64,000 bases of DNA from an uncultured Bacteroides sp. (GCF_963666545.1 NZ_OY762899.1:1798001-1862000), one strand, 5' to 3'; counted from the stretch's first letter, positions 34,395 through 44,461 are shown. The notes: a model not told the origin generated them from the sequence alone. Translations and numbers: made by a program.

Positions 34395-35444
34395 CTATTG
34401 CTTTATCATAAATGGTTTCAGTAAATAGAAATACGCACCGAGCCCATTATCGGGGGAAGGTGGAGAAGCTGTAAATACGTACATATATATCTCATCAACA
34501 ACTCTTCCAGGCCAAGAGCCATTATCAGCAAAAACAATTGCCTTATTCACTGTCGATGGCGATGCTTCAAACTGGACCATATCGTCATCGTCAAAACTAA
34601 TAGAGCCTGACGATGAACTGCCAAGACATAAATAAATAGGATAAGATGATCCATAAGTCGCAGTTTGCTGCCCAGCGCTAAGAATAATATACCCGCTATC
34701 AAAAGTGTAATTCACCGAAAAGATTCCATCAATAGTTCCAGTAAGCGTGTTTTCATCAGTTCCAGCAGCAATTGTTGCAGAATAGACCTCAAGAGTACCT
34801 GAATCATTATAACCATAAATTTCCCAGTTACCAATATAATCATCCATAGAAGCCTGCACCACACTTATGGAATCGGTTGCATTTCCCAACGTATAACGTA
34901 AATAACCCTTTCGAGGAAATCCCGTCGCATTTTCTGCAACACGTACCTTCACGCTATCTCCTTGCACAGAATAGGAGATCCAGCCAACAGAAGGTTTAAA
35001 AGTAACAGGTACATTTGATTTAAACTTAATAGCTAAAGAATCGGCTACGTCCGATCCAAATTTAAGATTGCCCGCATCTTTCATTAAAGATAAGCCATAT
35101 TGCGTAACAGCAACAATAGTAGATTTTGATCCTGCCTTAATTGTAACATAGGTAGAACGCCCAGCCAAATTAGGGTTTTCGGCAGCTGATATATTTATAA
35201 TCTCTCCTGATACAGAAACGGTCAGCCAACGATCAGCAGCAAACGCTTCCAATACCTGATCGGCAATAACCGTAATAGTACCACTACCTCCTGCTGCCGG
35301 CAAGTCTGTTTGAGTGGCTTTATTTACTACTAATTCATTATCAGGCACATTCAGTCCGCCATCGTCATCACATCCCGTGAAAGCCAAAAAGCAGACAAAG
35401 AGGATTAAAGCCGCATTGGCTATTTTTCTTATTGTTCTCATCAT
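34395..35444 (-). CDS. BACON-type lipoprotein, last gene of SusCD/metallopeptidase operon
   Basis: 349 residues. Signal peptide with lipobox (FTGC, Cys25) followed by four acidic/glycine residues (DDDG), so a surface lipoprotein. Residues ~40-200 contain two BACON-like beta domains ('LPAAGGSGTITVIADQVLEA' with 'WLTVSVSGEIINISAAENPN', then 'VGWISYSVQGDSVKVRVAEN'). BACON stands for Bacteroidetes-associated carbohydrate-binding often N-terminal. The remaining C-terminal ~150 residues ('YIGNWEIYGYNDSGTLEVYS') form a lipocalin-like beta domain seen in other SusCD-linked lipoproteins. Ligand unknown. It begins 6 bases after the DUF4302 stop. Confidence 0.8.
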   Translation of the reverse strand: MMRTIRKIANAALILFVCFLAFTGCDDDGGLNVPDNELVVNKATQTDLPAAGGSGTITVIADQVLEAFAADRWLTVSVSGEIINISAAENPNLAGRSTYVTIKAGSKSTIVAVTQYGLSLMKDAGNLKFGSDVADSLAIKFKSNVPVTFKPSVGWISYSVQGDSVKVRVAENATGFPRKGYLRYTLGNATDSISVVQASMDDYIGNWEIYGYNDSGTLEVYSATIAAGTDENTLTGTIDGIFSVNYTFDSGYIILSAGQQTATYGSSYPIYLCLGSSSSGSISFDDDDMVQFEASPSTVNKAIVFADNGSWPGRVVDEIYMYVFTASPPSPDNGLGAYFYLLKPFMIKQ

Positions 35445-35450
35445 AACTTT

Positions 35451-36713
35451 TTATTTATTAACTTTTACAGCTCCGTTTATATAAGGGAATCTGGCGATTC
35501 CTCCAGGATATACACCAATACGATTATCTGCAGAATCAAACATATACAAGATATAAGAACTTACTGTATAGCTAGACCACACGCCATTATCACTAAAAGT
35601 CAATTTTAAAGGACTTCTAGATATTATTTTAGATTCCAGACCAATGCCAGCAGTCCATGTAAAATACCCACCAGGCTTCTCCCACGGACATAGTTTAACT
35701 ATGTGCCCATCATATTCACCGACATTTTGTGTTGTAATAGAAATCTTGTCATCAGCACTATTGTAAATAGCCACAAATGGGAATGGCAATTCTGGACCAC
35801 TTACAATAAATGATTGCCCCGGAATATTTTCGGAAACAAGCATAGAGTATAAAGTTCCGTTTATATCAACAGACCATGTTCCCAGATATTTCTTATATTC
35901 AGGGGAGATGTAGACTTTAAAACTTCCAAGAGTACCATCAACTGCTTTTCCCGAAAAGATGGTATCAGCAGCATTCCACGTTAGCGACTCAAAAGAATGC
36001 CCCGCAATATCAACCGGAGTATGAAAAGTGATTCCTGTAGATGAATAAATAAACACGGGTGTAGATACAACAGCATCACCTACTTCAACAGACATTGAAT
36101 GCCAGCTATCCGAAAAGGATAGTTTAACGTTCTTATTATCCACAACTCCTTTATAGTCAATGTACGGATTCTCATCTTCTATTTTAACTATACTATCCAA
36201 ATAGGTTTCCCAATTCATAGATTTAGGCATAGGAGTCATAACCATTTTATTAGCCCATTTTTTACCCTTTAGCACAATAGAGTCTGCAGATGCACTCATT
36301 ATCACAAACTCAAAATCACCCTGATAGCCATCTAAAGAGCCATATGATGGTGAACCAAAAAAGTGAAGAATAGGATTGTAAGTATTAAAAGTAAGTACCG
36401 GTCCCTGATCGCCAACCAAAGCATACGACGAATGATACACCGCATCTGACGGAGCTATTTCTGAAGCCGCCGTCACTTTTCCGTTGGCAAATGAAACAAT
36501 CATATTATACCCTCCATAAGAGTATTCTGTACCGGTATAGTACTTTAAGAGCCAGCCATTTTTTGGCGCTTGCAAAATGTCACTATAAGTAGCCAAAGCT
36601 TCAGACATTCTTTCAGAAGCCGATTTATCGAACACTTCTTTTTCATCGTTAGCACAAGATTGAAAGCCACATGCCAGAAAGAAGCTTAGTAATGCATATA
36701 TTATTTTATTCAT
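35451..36713 (-). CDS. DUF4302 lipoprotein
   Basis: 420 residues. Signal peptide with lipobox (GFQSC, Cys20). The mature chain has the DUF4302 opening 'ASERMSEALATYSDILQAPK' followed by 'NGWLLKYYTGTEYSYGGYNM', 'PILHFFGSP', 'DFEFVIMSASADSIVLKGKK' and a beta-rich remainder. The function of DUF4302 is not known; it is found beside SusCD pairs with a Mx1-type metallopeptidase in Bacteroidetes. It follows the metallopeptidase gene by 7 bases. Likely surface-exposed. Confidence 0.85.
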   Translation of the reverse strand: MNKIIYALLSFFLACGFQSCANDEKEVFDKSASERMSEALATYSDILQAPKNGWLLKYYTGTEYSYGGYNMIVSFANGKVTAASEIAPSDAVYHSSYALVGDQGPVLTFNTYNPILHFFGSPSYGSLDGYQGDFEFVIMSASADSIVLKGKKWANKMVMTPMPKSMNWETYLDSIVKIEDENPYIDYKGVVDNKNVKLSFSDSWHSMSVEVGDAVVSTPVFIYSSTGITFHTPVDIAGHSFESLTWNAADTIFSGKAVDGTLGSFKVYISPEYKKYLGTWSVDINGTLYSMLVSENIPGQSFIVSGPELPFPFVAIYNSADDKISITTQNVGEYDGHIVKLCPWEKPGGYFTWTAGIGLESKIISRSPLKLTFSDNGVWSSYTVSSYILYMFDSADNRIGVYPGGIARFPYINGAVKVNK

Positions 36714-36720
36714 TATCTTT

Positions 36721-37632
36721 TTACTTTAAAGTTTCCAAATCAAGATTTTCAATTTCGCTCTGACGCCTTTGTACAACATCGCGCAACTCATCCAGATCAA
36801 TATTCCATGACTCTTTCATATATGTTTTAACGATAGCAAACTTTTGCAATATGATTGCTTTTCCTGTATTACCAGCTGCATCAAGTATAGCCTGCCATTG
36901 ATCCTCTGAATATGTTACATATATAGAAATATTCTCAACAAAGTCTTCATTCGGTTCACTTTGAGCATATGTACTCACAAAGCCGCGTTGATGTGCTTGT
37001 ACATCACTAGATTGATACCAGTTACCGCCAATATAAGAAGCTTCAGATATCAGTTTAAAGCTTACATCATAGGGTTTCTTCTGATTTAAAATATGCCCGA
37101 ATTCATGGTGCATCGTTTTAAAATAATAATGATTAAGAATCTCTGGATCTTCAATCCAGCTTTGAGTCAAATTATTCACAAGATACAGTGTTATTTTCAG
37201 CCCACCTTCTGCTGTCCCCAACACAATTGTCCCGTTTGATTCATAAGCGGCTGAACCTACAAGATAAATGATACGAGGCACATAAGACTTGGTAAAAGTA
37301 ACACCGGCCACTTCGTCATACGATTCAAGCCAGAGATGCTTTATAATAATAGCAAGTTTTGCAGCTTTAGCTGAATCGGCAGGCACTAAGTTATAATCCA
37401 TATCAGATTCAATATCTTCCATCTTATACTTAAAATCTATATTATACGGGTAAGTATAATTCTTCAGCAACCATCGCTCCAAAGAATCTCTTACAACCGG
37501 CCTAGTACCAAAAATGCTCTCGGAGCTTAACTCATCACCGGAATCACAACTAGTGATCGAAAAAAGAAGAGTAAGCATTAACAGTCCAAAAAATATCTTT
37601 TTTATCATAATGATTTGTTTTTTTGTTTTCAT
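36721..37632 (-). CDS. Putative zinc-binding metallopeptidase lipoprotein (Peptidase_Mx1-like)
   Basis: 303 residues if translation starts at the ATG overlapping the SusD stop (ATGA); an internal ATG at 37608 is also possible. Lipobox at ITSC (Cys29). The zinc motif HEFGH is at ~176-180 ('MHHEFGHILNQ'), with the catalytic Glu177, and a downstream 'SEPNEDFVENISIYVTY' segment offers an acidic third ligand. This fits the Mx1-type putative metallopeptidases of Bacteroidetes SusCD loci. It would cut protein or glycoprotein at the cell surface before uptake by SusCD; the substrate is unproven. Translational coupling with SusD is suggested by the 4-base overlap. Confidence 0.87.
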   Translation of the reverse strand: MKTKKQIIMIKKIFFGLLMLTLLFSITSCDSGDELSSESIFGTRPVVRDSLERWLLKNYTYPYNIDFKYKMEDIESDMDYNLVPADSAKAAKLAIIIKHLWLESYDEVAGVTFTKSYVPRIIYLVGSAAYESNGTIVLGTAEGGLKITLYLVNNLTQSWIEDPEILNHYYFKTMHHEFGHILNQKKPYDVSFKLISEASYIGGNWYQSSDVQAHQRGFVSTYAQSEPNEDFVENISIYVTYSEDQWQAILDAAGNTGKAIILQKFAIVKTYMKESWNIDLDELRDVVQRRQSEIENLDLETLK

Positions 37633-39191
37633 CTTGGATTAGCAGTAATACCGGCAGTAATTACGTCTTGCGGCAATTGAATAGCTCGACGAGGGTCATT
37701 TACGACAAGTGAATCGGTTACTTCACCCACTTTCATGTTAGCATTCATTGTACGACGATAAATAACCATACCATAACGCTTTATATCTTGCCAGCGTAAA
37801 CCTTCATGCAAAGTTATCAACCTTCTGAGCTGGAGAATGCACTGCAAAAGAGGTTCTTGAGTTCCTTTCTCTATCGTAAAATCAGTATTAAATTTCTTCT
37901 TCACTGTCGGGCTTGTAGGCGCATAGTAAGCAATGGCAGAATAATACGCCTTTATCTCTTCCAACGTATTTCCAGAAGTTGACGAAAAGGCGCTAAGCAG
38001 AGTATTAATATCTCCAACAGCTTTAGTGTATTCTTTATTTAAAGCATAAGCCTCTGCCCTGCAAAGTAGCGTTTCTTCGGCATTAAACACAGAATAAACA
38101 GAGTGCGCATTGCCGATGCCGCTTGAATAATCTGTATATTCAAAATAATAGCCAATTTTACGAATCACCTCTTTAGGCATACTCGAATTGATAAATGCGC
38201 CGTAATAAAGAACAGCTTCATTCTTCCCCCAAGGTCCGGATGCACCTATCGTTTCATTATCAGAAATATAAGCACCATGCCCGTAACGATCGCCAAGTGA
38301 GTAATTGCCACCAATGGCTCCCCACAAAGAATAAACACTTTGCAATAAGAAATTTGCCTGAACATCAGAATCTACATACGCATTCGGTTGTATCAGTGAA
38401 TTTTTAGACAAATTATTCCATGATTTCCAATCTCTCAAAATACTTTTAGGAGATTCGCCCAAAGCTTTAGTTGCATATGCTATTGCTTTATCGTATTTCT
38501 GATAATAAAGATTAAATCTTGCCGCAAAAGCATATGCCGCTCTTTTATTAAAATGGTAAGAGGGTACAGAATAACTGGCATTGTCTATCAAAGGCAATCC
38601 TTCTTCAATATCGGCATTTATCTTGCTATATAACTCGGCCAGAGTTCCCCTACCATATTTAGGTGAAACAATGATTTCAGGTTCTGTCGGATATGGAAGT
38701 CCCAACTTACTGCCGGCTGTTGATTCCGAATAAGCATCACAGAATACATTTGCAAGCATGAAGTCGGCATACGCTCTGCACATTAAGGCTTCACCCTTCT
38801 CGGCCTGCAATGTAGGCGTATTTCCTAACTTAACAATTGCATCCAATGCCATGTTGGCTGTAGAAAGGGCTGTATAATAACCTTCCCAAAGACTTTGAGG
38901 AGTTTCGTCATCACTAACTTCCGTTATATCATCCCACTGATAAGCCTGTATCTGAAATCTATCGTTTGCTAAATAATTATTAGCCATATTATCTGTATTA
39001 TCAGAAGCCATTTCAAATAGCATATTCGGATTATTTTGAGAATAAGCTGAGACTAACAGCTGCCCCACTTTATCTTCGGTATCAATTTCAGTTCTGTTAT
39101 CCGGTAACACATCTAGATAGTCATCGCACGAAGCAAATAAAAAGAGCATGCTGAATAAAACATAATTATATATATACTTTTTCATATTCAT
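37629..39191 (-). CDS. SusD/RagB family lipoprotein (second locus)
   Basis: 520 residues. Signal peptide with lipobox (LFASC, Cys22) followed by DDYLDVLPDN, the usual SusD start. Helical segments 'ALMCRAYADFMLANVFCDAY', 'RAAYAFAARFNLYYQKYDKA', 'EETLLCRAEAYALNKEYTKA' and 'LQLRRLITLHEGLRWQDIKR' correspond to the TPR scaffold. The loop sequence differs strongly from the first SusD, so a different ligand is expected. It follows susC by 11 bases and overlaps the metallopeptidase start by 4 bases. Confidence 0.94.
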   Translation of the reverse strand: MNMKKYIYNYVLFSMLFLFASCDDYLDVLPDNRTEIDTEDKVGQLLVSAYSQNNPNMLFEMASDNTDNMANNYLANDRFQIQAYQWDDITEVSDDETPQSLWEGYYTALSTANMALDAIVKLGNTPTLQAEKGEALMCRAYADFMLANVFCDAYSESTAGSKLGLPYPTEPEIIVSPKYGRGTLAELYSKINADIEEGLPLIDNASYSVPSYHFNKRAAYAFAARFNLYYQKYDKAIAYATKALGESPKSILRDWKSWNNLSKNSLIQPNAYVDSDVQANFLLQSVYSLWGAIGGNYSLGDRYGHGAYISDNETIGASGPWGKNEAVLYYGAFINSSMPKEVIRKIGYYFEYTDYSSGIGNAHSVYSVFNAEETLLCRAEAYALNKEYTKAVGDINTLLSAFSSTSGNTLEEIKAYYSAIAYYAPTSPTVKKKFNTDFTIEKGTQEPLLQCILQLRRLITLHEGLRWQDIKRYGMVIYRRTMNANMKVGEVTDSLVVNDPRRAIQLPQDVITAGITANPR

Positions 39192-39202
39192 TGATTATTA
39201 GA

Positions 39203-42200
39203 TTAAAACCCTAACTTAAGTGTAAACGTAAATTGTTTAGGAACAGGAGCTGCAACGCCTCCCGACCGGAAAAACTCCGGATCTTGTCCATTCAATTTGG
39301 AATCAGCATAAATCAAAAACAGGTTGGTTGCCTGCAATTTAACAGACAAGTCAGAAACTTTAGTTCCTTTTAGCCAACTCCGAGGGACATCATACGCTAA
39401 AGATATTTCTTTCATTCTCACGAAATCTCCCTTTGCAACCCGTATATCGGAGTAGTTATATGCATTATAGGCAGTTTTCAGAGATGGGTAACTTGCATAT
39501 TGGCGTCTGCTGGCAAGAACAGGCACATTAGTCTGATTTCTATTTTCTAAAACGACCCAACGATTTTTAAACTCTTTAGTCATTGAAGTTAAGTCATTGT
39601 ATTCAGCTTCAAACACATCATCCAGACGAACTACGTTTCCGAAAGAATAAGTTACAAACACATTCAACTTGATGTTTTTATATGAAAATATATTACCCAG
39701 ACTTCCTGTAATAGTAGGATCTGTAGGACCTTCATATTTTAAGAAGCTTAGCTTATTACGCTCCTGAAAATTAATATCTGTAATAACCAAATCTCCAGAT
39801 TCGTTAGTAAAAGTAGGTAAACCATCTTCAGTTAGCCCTCTAAAAGGTATTGAGAATAAACTTCTAACAGGATAACCTTTCATGGCAAAACCATTACCAT
39901 TAACCAAATCAATCACCCTAGACTGAGACATCAAATCGGTAACAGTGTTCTTGGTATGTGAGAAAATAAAATTCGTAGACCATTTAAAATCCGGAGATAC
40001 AATATTCTTCGTCGAAATCGTTAATTCTTCTCCATTTGAGCGCATCGAAGCAGTATTTGCATATCGAATAACGCCACCTGTTGTACCAGTAGTTATAGTA
40101 GGCCCTATCAAGTCAAAATTATCACGTTTATACCAATCGAAGGCTACGTTAATGCGGTTGTTTAAAAAGCCGGCGTCGAAACCAATATTCAATTCATGCT
40201 TTTTCTCATAAGTCAACTCACTATTTTCCGATTGTTCCTTCTGTAAACCTGATTCTTTTACACTGGAAAATGGTCGATACGGGGTATACGCTTTGATAAC
40301 AGCCGTAGAATTCGTATATTTAAGAGGTCCTCTGTCTGCTGTTAGGCTATAAGAGGCCTTAATAGTAAAATGTGACAATGTGGATTCCAGCGACTTAAAA
40401 AAATCTTCTTCATGCATATTCCATGAACCAGCCAAATTCCAGGTTGGCAACCAACGAGAAGAACGAGACCTACCTAGTCCGTTAGTACCCTCATAACGAT
40501 AAGTTCCGTTAAAAGTATATTTTCCTTTATAAGAGTAAGTTACATTGCCAAAAAAAGCTGCGTTTCTTGCCCTCGTATGATTTAACGAATAATAGTTTGT
40601 GCCATCCTCAACTCCCTTCTTGAAAAACTCATACACATAGAATGGTATTTCTCCTTTAGAATATTGCATACCCCAACCATTAAAGTAACTCTTTTCGCGG
40701 TCAGTGCTGTTCAATTCCATTCCACCAAAAAGATTCAATATATGTATTCTGTTAAAAGTATGATTCCAACTAGCTGTCGTACGAAAATCATATCCATTCA
40801 TACGATTATCTGTCCTTTTATAAATACCGCCATTGGGCAGGATAGAAATAGGTAATGCATAAGGATTATCGGGATCTGTGTACAATAACGGGTTCTTATC
40901 GCGAATGGTACTGGTAGCCATTGCCCTGTATGCTTCAGCCTGATTTGAATTATCCAACATATTATGTTCCTGAGAAGTTGCCGAATATTTAACTGCTCCC
41001 AACACACTTAATTCCAATTCAGGTATAACTTTCCATCTCAACTCACCCTGAAATCTGAGGTCTGTTACGTTCAAGTCAATATAGTTAGATTGCAGTTCGT
41101 GCATAATGTTAAATGGAGCGTAATTACTTGTATAGTAAACAGATGGATCCAACGCACGAGAAGAATTCAAGGCATACGAGTAAGGATTTATATCAAAATC
41201 CCTCTTAACCTTACCCGAAACAACATCCACATCCTGACTAAGTGTACCGGGTGCTTTTTGTTCACGATACGAAGCATTGGCAATCATATTAAACGTAAGA
41301 TTATCCAACACTCTATAGTTTGCATTCAAATTGGCCGTATATCGATTCACCTCACTTTGTTTATACCATCCCGGATCAAGCATTGCACTCAATGATGCAT
41401 AATAACTTGCCTTTTCATTTCCGGATGAAATACTTACCGAATGGTTTTGTGATATGTTTTCATTAAATAATTCTTTAAACCAATTTGTATTCCTCATCTC
41501 CGCACTTTTCAAATAGCGGTCTTGACTCTCTTTGTCGTTTTGTAATAAAAATTGGCCGGTCGCTTTATCGTATGTATTCATTAGCTCATACATTTTACCA
41601 TAAATACCACTTTCAGCATAATTGGCTGTTTCAGCATAGTTTAGCCAGCCTTTCTCTTGCATCTCCTTATAAATTCCCATTTGATCCTGAGAATTTAGTA
41701 TATTAAAGTTCCCGTAACTAGGTATCAGTCGATAAGTTAGCTCGCTAGTATAGTTTATATGACTTTGCCCTGCCTTACCCTTTTTTGTAGTAACAACAAT
41801 CACACCTGCCATTGCTCTTGCACCATAAATGGAAGTGGCACTACCATCTTTTAATATCTGGAAACTCTCTATATCATCCGAATTTAAGCCGGCAATGGCT
41901 GATCCAATAAGAGTTTCAGCATCTCCGGAAGAAAGAGCGTCAGCACTCACCTCACTTACATCCTCCATGATCACACCATCAATTACCCAAAGCGGTTTGG
42001 AGCTACCATATATAGATGTAGCGCCACGCACTCTAATTTTAGGAGCGGTACCAAAAGTTCCTGAAACATTCTGCACAGAAACTCCAGCAGAGCGGCCTTC
42101 CAATGAACGGCTAATATCAGGAATACCATTAAGCATAGCATCACTGGCATTCAACTTATCTGTTGCACCCGTAAACAAACGTTTATCCATACGAGACATA

Positions 42201-42511
42201 CCAGTTATAACAACTCCCTCAAGAGTTTCTGTCGTGCTTTTCATTTTCACCCTCATCCCGTTCTGAGCTTTTACCTCCTGACGTTCATAGCCAATGTATG
42301 TTATAATCAAAACTTTTCCCGTGGCTACGGTTAAAGAAAATCGTCCATCGATATCAGTAGTCGTGCCAGTAGCTGTACCTTTCACCAATATCGAAGCCCC
42401 TATGACCGGCTCCCCGGTCTCGTCAATAATGCTACCTTTTATAGCCTTTAACTGAGCAAATGCAACGATGCTTAGAAACATACAAAATAATGTAATTCCC
42501 GTTTTTTTCAT
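39203..42511 (-). CDS. SusC/RagA family TonB-dependent transporter (second locus)
   Basis: 1102 residues. Signal peptide (~1-19, 'MKKTGITLFCMFLSIVAFAQ'), regulatory-like beta domain ('GEPVIGASILVKGTATGTTT'), TonB-box-like 'TLEGVVITGM', plug with 'ISRSLEGRSAGVSVQNVSGT', 'PLWVIDGVI' and 'DGSATSIYGARAMAGVIVVT', then a barrel ending 'FTFTLKLGF'. The plug carries an extra acidic insert after the IDGV motif ('MEDVSEVSADALSSGDAETL'), which resembles RagA-type peptide transporters more than glycan SusC, though this is only suggestive. No sensor, sigma/anti-sigma or AraC regulator lies beside the operon, so its control is unlinked. Confidence 0.95.
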   Translation of the reverse strand: MKKTGITLFCMFLSIVAFAQLKAIKGSIIDETGEPVIGASILVKGTATGTTTDIDGRFSLTVATGKVLIITYIGYERQEVKAQNGMRVKMKSTTETLEGVVITGMSRMDKRLFTGATDKLNASDAMLNGIPDISRSLEGRSAGVSVQNVSGTFGTAPKIRVRGATSIYGSSKPLWVIDGVIMEDVSEVSADALSSGDAETLIGSAIAGLNSDDIESFQILKDGSATSIYGARAMAGVIVVTTKKGKAGQSHINYTSELTYRLIPSYGNFNILNSQDQMGIYKEMQEKGWLNYAETANYAESGIYGKMYELMNTYDKATGQFLLQNDKESQDRYLKSAEMRNTNWFKELFNENISQNHSVSISSGNEKASYYASLSAMLDPGWYKQSEVNRYTANLNANYRVLDNLTFNMIANASYREQKAPGTLSQDVDVVSGKVKRDFDINPYSYALNSSRALDPSVYYTSNYAPFNIMHELQSNYIDLNVTDLRFQGELRWKVIPELELSVLGAVKYSATSQEHNMLDNSNQAEAYRAMATSTIRDKNPLLYTDPDNPYALPISILPNGGIYKRTDNRMNGYDFRTTASWNHTFNRIHILNLFGGMELNSTDREKSYFNGWGMQYSKGEIPFYVYEFFKKGVEDGTNYYSLNHTRARNAAFFGNVTYSYKGKYTFNGTYRYEGTNGLGRSRSSRWLPTWNLAGSWNMHEEDFFKSLESTLSHFTIKASYSLTADRGPLKYTNSTAVIKAYTPYRPFSSVKESGLQKEQSENSELTYEKKHELNIGFDAGFLNNRINVAFDWYKRDNFDLIGPTITTGTTGGVIRYANTASMRSNGEELTISTKNIVSPDFKWSTNFIFSHTKNTVTDLMSQSRVIDLVNGNGFAMKGYPVRSLFSIPFRGLTEDGLPTFTNESGDLVITDINFQERNKLSFLKYEGPTDPTITGSLGNIFSYKNIKLNVFVTYSFGNVVRLDDVFEAEYNDLTSMTKEFKNRWVVLENRNQTNVPVLASRRQYASYPSLKTAYNAYNYSDIRVAKGDFVRMKEISLAYDVPRSWLKGTKVSDLSVKLQATNLFLIYADSKLNGQDPEFFRSGGVAAPVPKQFTFTLKLGF

Positions 42512-42561
42512 AAGCGATACTCTTTTTTAATATAATACTAGAATAATAATAGTTAATAGAA

Positions 42562-42593
42562 CAAACATATATAATATATAATATTTGCAAAAA
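42562..42593 (-). promoter_or_regulatory. Promoter for the second susC operon
   Basis: The reverse strand reads TATGTTTG at 42562-42569 (-7) and TTTTTG at 42588-42593 (-33), with an 18-base spacer. The implied leader to the ATG at 42511 is about 45 bases. A second possible -7 (TATTTTTG) overlaps the -33 element. Confidence 0.5.
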
Positions 42594-43048
42594 TACAAAT
42601 TATTTCAATAATATCGAATAAACAAAAAGATATTAGTGAATTAATTGCAATTTAAATCAATTTTCACCTAAATTGGATTAATATCTTTATATTTGAAATA
42701 AATATCGATTTAATTATTTTATTTTATATAAAAAACAAACAAGATACAAAAACAAACACAGATCATTATAACACAAATTAAATCAATATAGCATCTATAT
42801 AATCATAATATCACAAAGAAACATTCTATATGACAACGATCTTTTTAATATAATATAAAAATTTAATATTGGTAATTAAATGAAAAAGCAAAACCATTCA
42901 ATTACTTAATAAAAAAAAATAGCAGTAAAATACGGTGAATATATAAAAACAACATATAAGTATTATTCTATAAGAAGAGAAAAGAAGCTTCAGAGGAACT
43001 AACAAGCCATAAGAACTAAGCTCAAGCAAAAAAAAACAATTCACACCC

Positions 43049-43069
43049 AAAAAAGGAGGTATTTACCTC
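43049..43069 (-). terminator. Minus-strand terminator downstream of the acyltransferase gene
   Basis: On the minus strand GAGGT-AAAT-ACCTC is followed by CTTTTTT. It is 224 bases beyond the acyltransferase stop, and its loop holds the TAA of the small frame noted in this gap. Confidence 0.55.
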
Positions 43070-43292
43070 TCACTCATTTTCGGACATTTCATATCAGCGA
43101 AGAATACAGTAGGCTCGTTGGCATTATCCGAATGATCGACTATTAGCTACTTTAGATGTTATCATTAAACTCTTTCTCGATTAAAGCACTTCGGTTTACG
43201 AGCGTAAGCTGTTAAGCTCAGGCCTACAACGTTTATCGCAGAAGATAAACGAATTCACATCAACCTAGCCATTATTTAGCAAAAGAAAACCA

Positions 43293-44396
43293 TTAAAAGA
43301 CTTTCTTCATTCCCGGTATTAGTCTAAGCAAATGAGACATTGCAAAGCAACATGGAATGCCTATAAGCAGAACTAAAGCAAGTTTGCCTAAAGGTGATAC
43401 GGAGAGTTGTTCTACTAAGAAAGTACAGCATACTACCACCATTGGGTGAATAATATAAGCAGTGTAACTATCACCGGAAAGAATGAGAATAAACTTATTC
43501 GGTCTATTGAAATACTCTTTAGAAAACGCTAATAGGAAATAACTAATACCCACACACATCACTGGTTCCCACATAGCATAAAACAGAGCTGACAGATTAA
43601 GCCCTCCAAGGAAAGGACTAACGTCTTCTGCTCTTGCTGCAATCATTAATGTAGGAATACAAATAAGCGAAAGGGCAAACCAGGGGATAGCCCCTTTCAG
43701 AGTTAATTGCTCCAGCCAATTACGGCGACAAGCTATAATACCCACAAGATACATACCAATATAAAGAGAGAAAAAACCAAATTGCAAGCCAAAGAAAGAG
43801 GTACCGACCGGATAAACCATTCGTATAAGATAGGCTACAAGGCCTGTTACAATCATGAACAAGAATATCCCTGCTGTTGAGGGTAATTTATCGGAAAGCA
43901 ATTTAGATAAAGTGCCGGCAAAGAAACGACGATAAAGAGCATAAACCGTTTCAATGAACAGAAGCGTCAACACAAACCACATTGGGCCAGGCTCTGCATG
44001 GTGCGTATCCATCATCCAAACAAAGCTCACCCAAGAAGCGTCGGTCTTATCTAAATAAAGATGTATCCAATAAACAAGGGTAGGATGAATCAGTGCAGTA
44101 TAAACCAAAAGCGGAATTCCTAATCTAACCAAACGCTCTTTTAGAAAATGGGCAAAGCCCTTTTTATCATACGAAATTGGCATAAAAAGTGCCGAGATAA
44201 AAAAGAAAAGGCTCATAAAGTAAGACTGATCAATCGACATAAAGAGAGACAATATATATTGAGTTGCTCCCGAGGTAGGCGTTTGACTAACATAATACCA
44301 GCCTCCGGAACCGCCAAATGCAATAGCCGAGTGATGGAAAAAGACTAGTACTGTGAGGAAGATTCGCAATAAATCGATGTAATATGCTCTTTTCAT
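43293..44396 (-). CDS. Acyltransferase-3 family membrane protein
   Basis: 367 residues from the ATG at 44394-44396. A longer frame adds a hydrophobic stretch that overlaps the neighbouring terminator region and is not expected. About ten membrane helices. Family marks: 'YYIDLLRIFLTVLVFFHHSA' with the essential His in helix 1, 'FFISALFMPISYDKKGFAHF' with 'LKERLVRLGIPLLVY', and 'PGPMWFVLTLLFIETVYALY'. Members transfer acetyl, succinyl or other acyl groups to surface glycans or lipids (OafA/OpgC-like); the acceptor here is unknown. It lies alone between the ilv terminator and an AT-rich gap, on the same strand as ilvC but separated by that terminator. Confidence 0.88.
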   Translation of the reverse strand: MKRAYYIDLLRIFLTVLVFFHHSAIAFGGSGGWYYVSQTPTSGATQYILSLFMSIDQSYFMSLFFFISALFMPISYDKKGFAHFLKERLVRLGIPLLVYTALIHPTLVYWIHLYLDKTDASWVSFVWMMDTHHAEPGPMWFVLTLLFIETVYALYRRFFAGTLSKLLSDKLPSTAGIFLFMIVTGLVAYLIRMVYPVGTSFFGLQFGFFSLYIGMYLVGIIACRRNWLEQLTLKGAIPWFALSLICIPTLMIAARAEDVSPFLGGLNLSALFYAMWEPVMCVGISYFLLAFSKEYFNRPNKFILILSGDSYTAYIIHPMVVVCCTFLVEQLSVSPLGKLALVLLIGIPCCFAMSHLLRLIPGMKKVF

Positions 44397-44461
44397 ACTC
44401 TTATATATTAGTAGATATTTAAATATAAGACGTACAAGATAGAAAAACATTGCATACAAAC

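Larger units (their letters stand above)
42512..43292. other. 781-base gap: AT-rich block plus possible decayed gene
   Basis: 42512-43010 is extremely AT-rich with long A runs and no reading frame; it contains the susC promoter at its left end. 43071-43290 is less AT-rich. On the minus strand it holds a stop-bounded 26-codon run reading 'VDHSDNANEPTVFFADMKCP' and 'KMSER' immediately before a terminator, which may be the end of a lost gene or just the 3' part of the acyltransferase transcript. A GTTTATC/GATAAAC hairpin lies near 43230-43252. Confidence 0.5.

Noticed and set aside
42541..43000. AT-rich block considered as a replication origin
   Set aside because: No cluster of DnaA boxes was recognised and neither dnaA nor other origin-linked genes are nearby.
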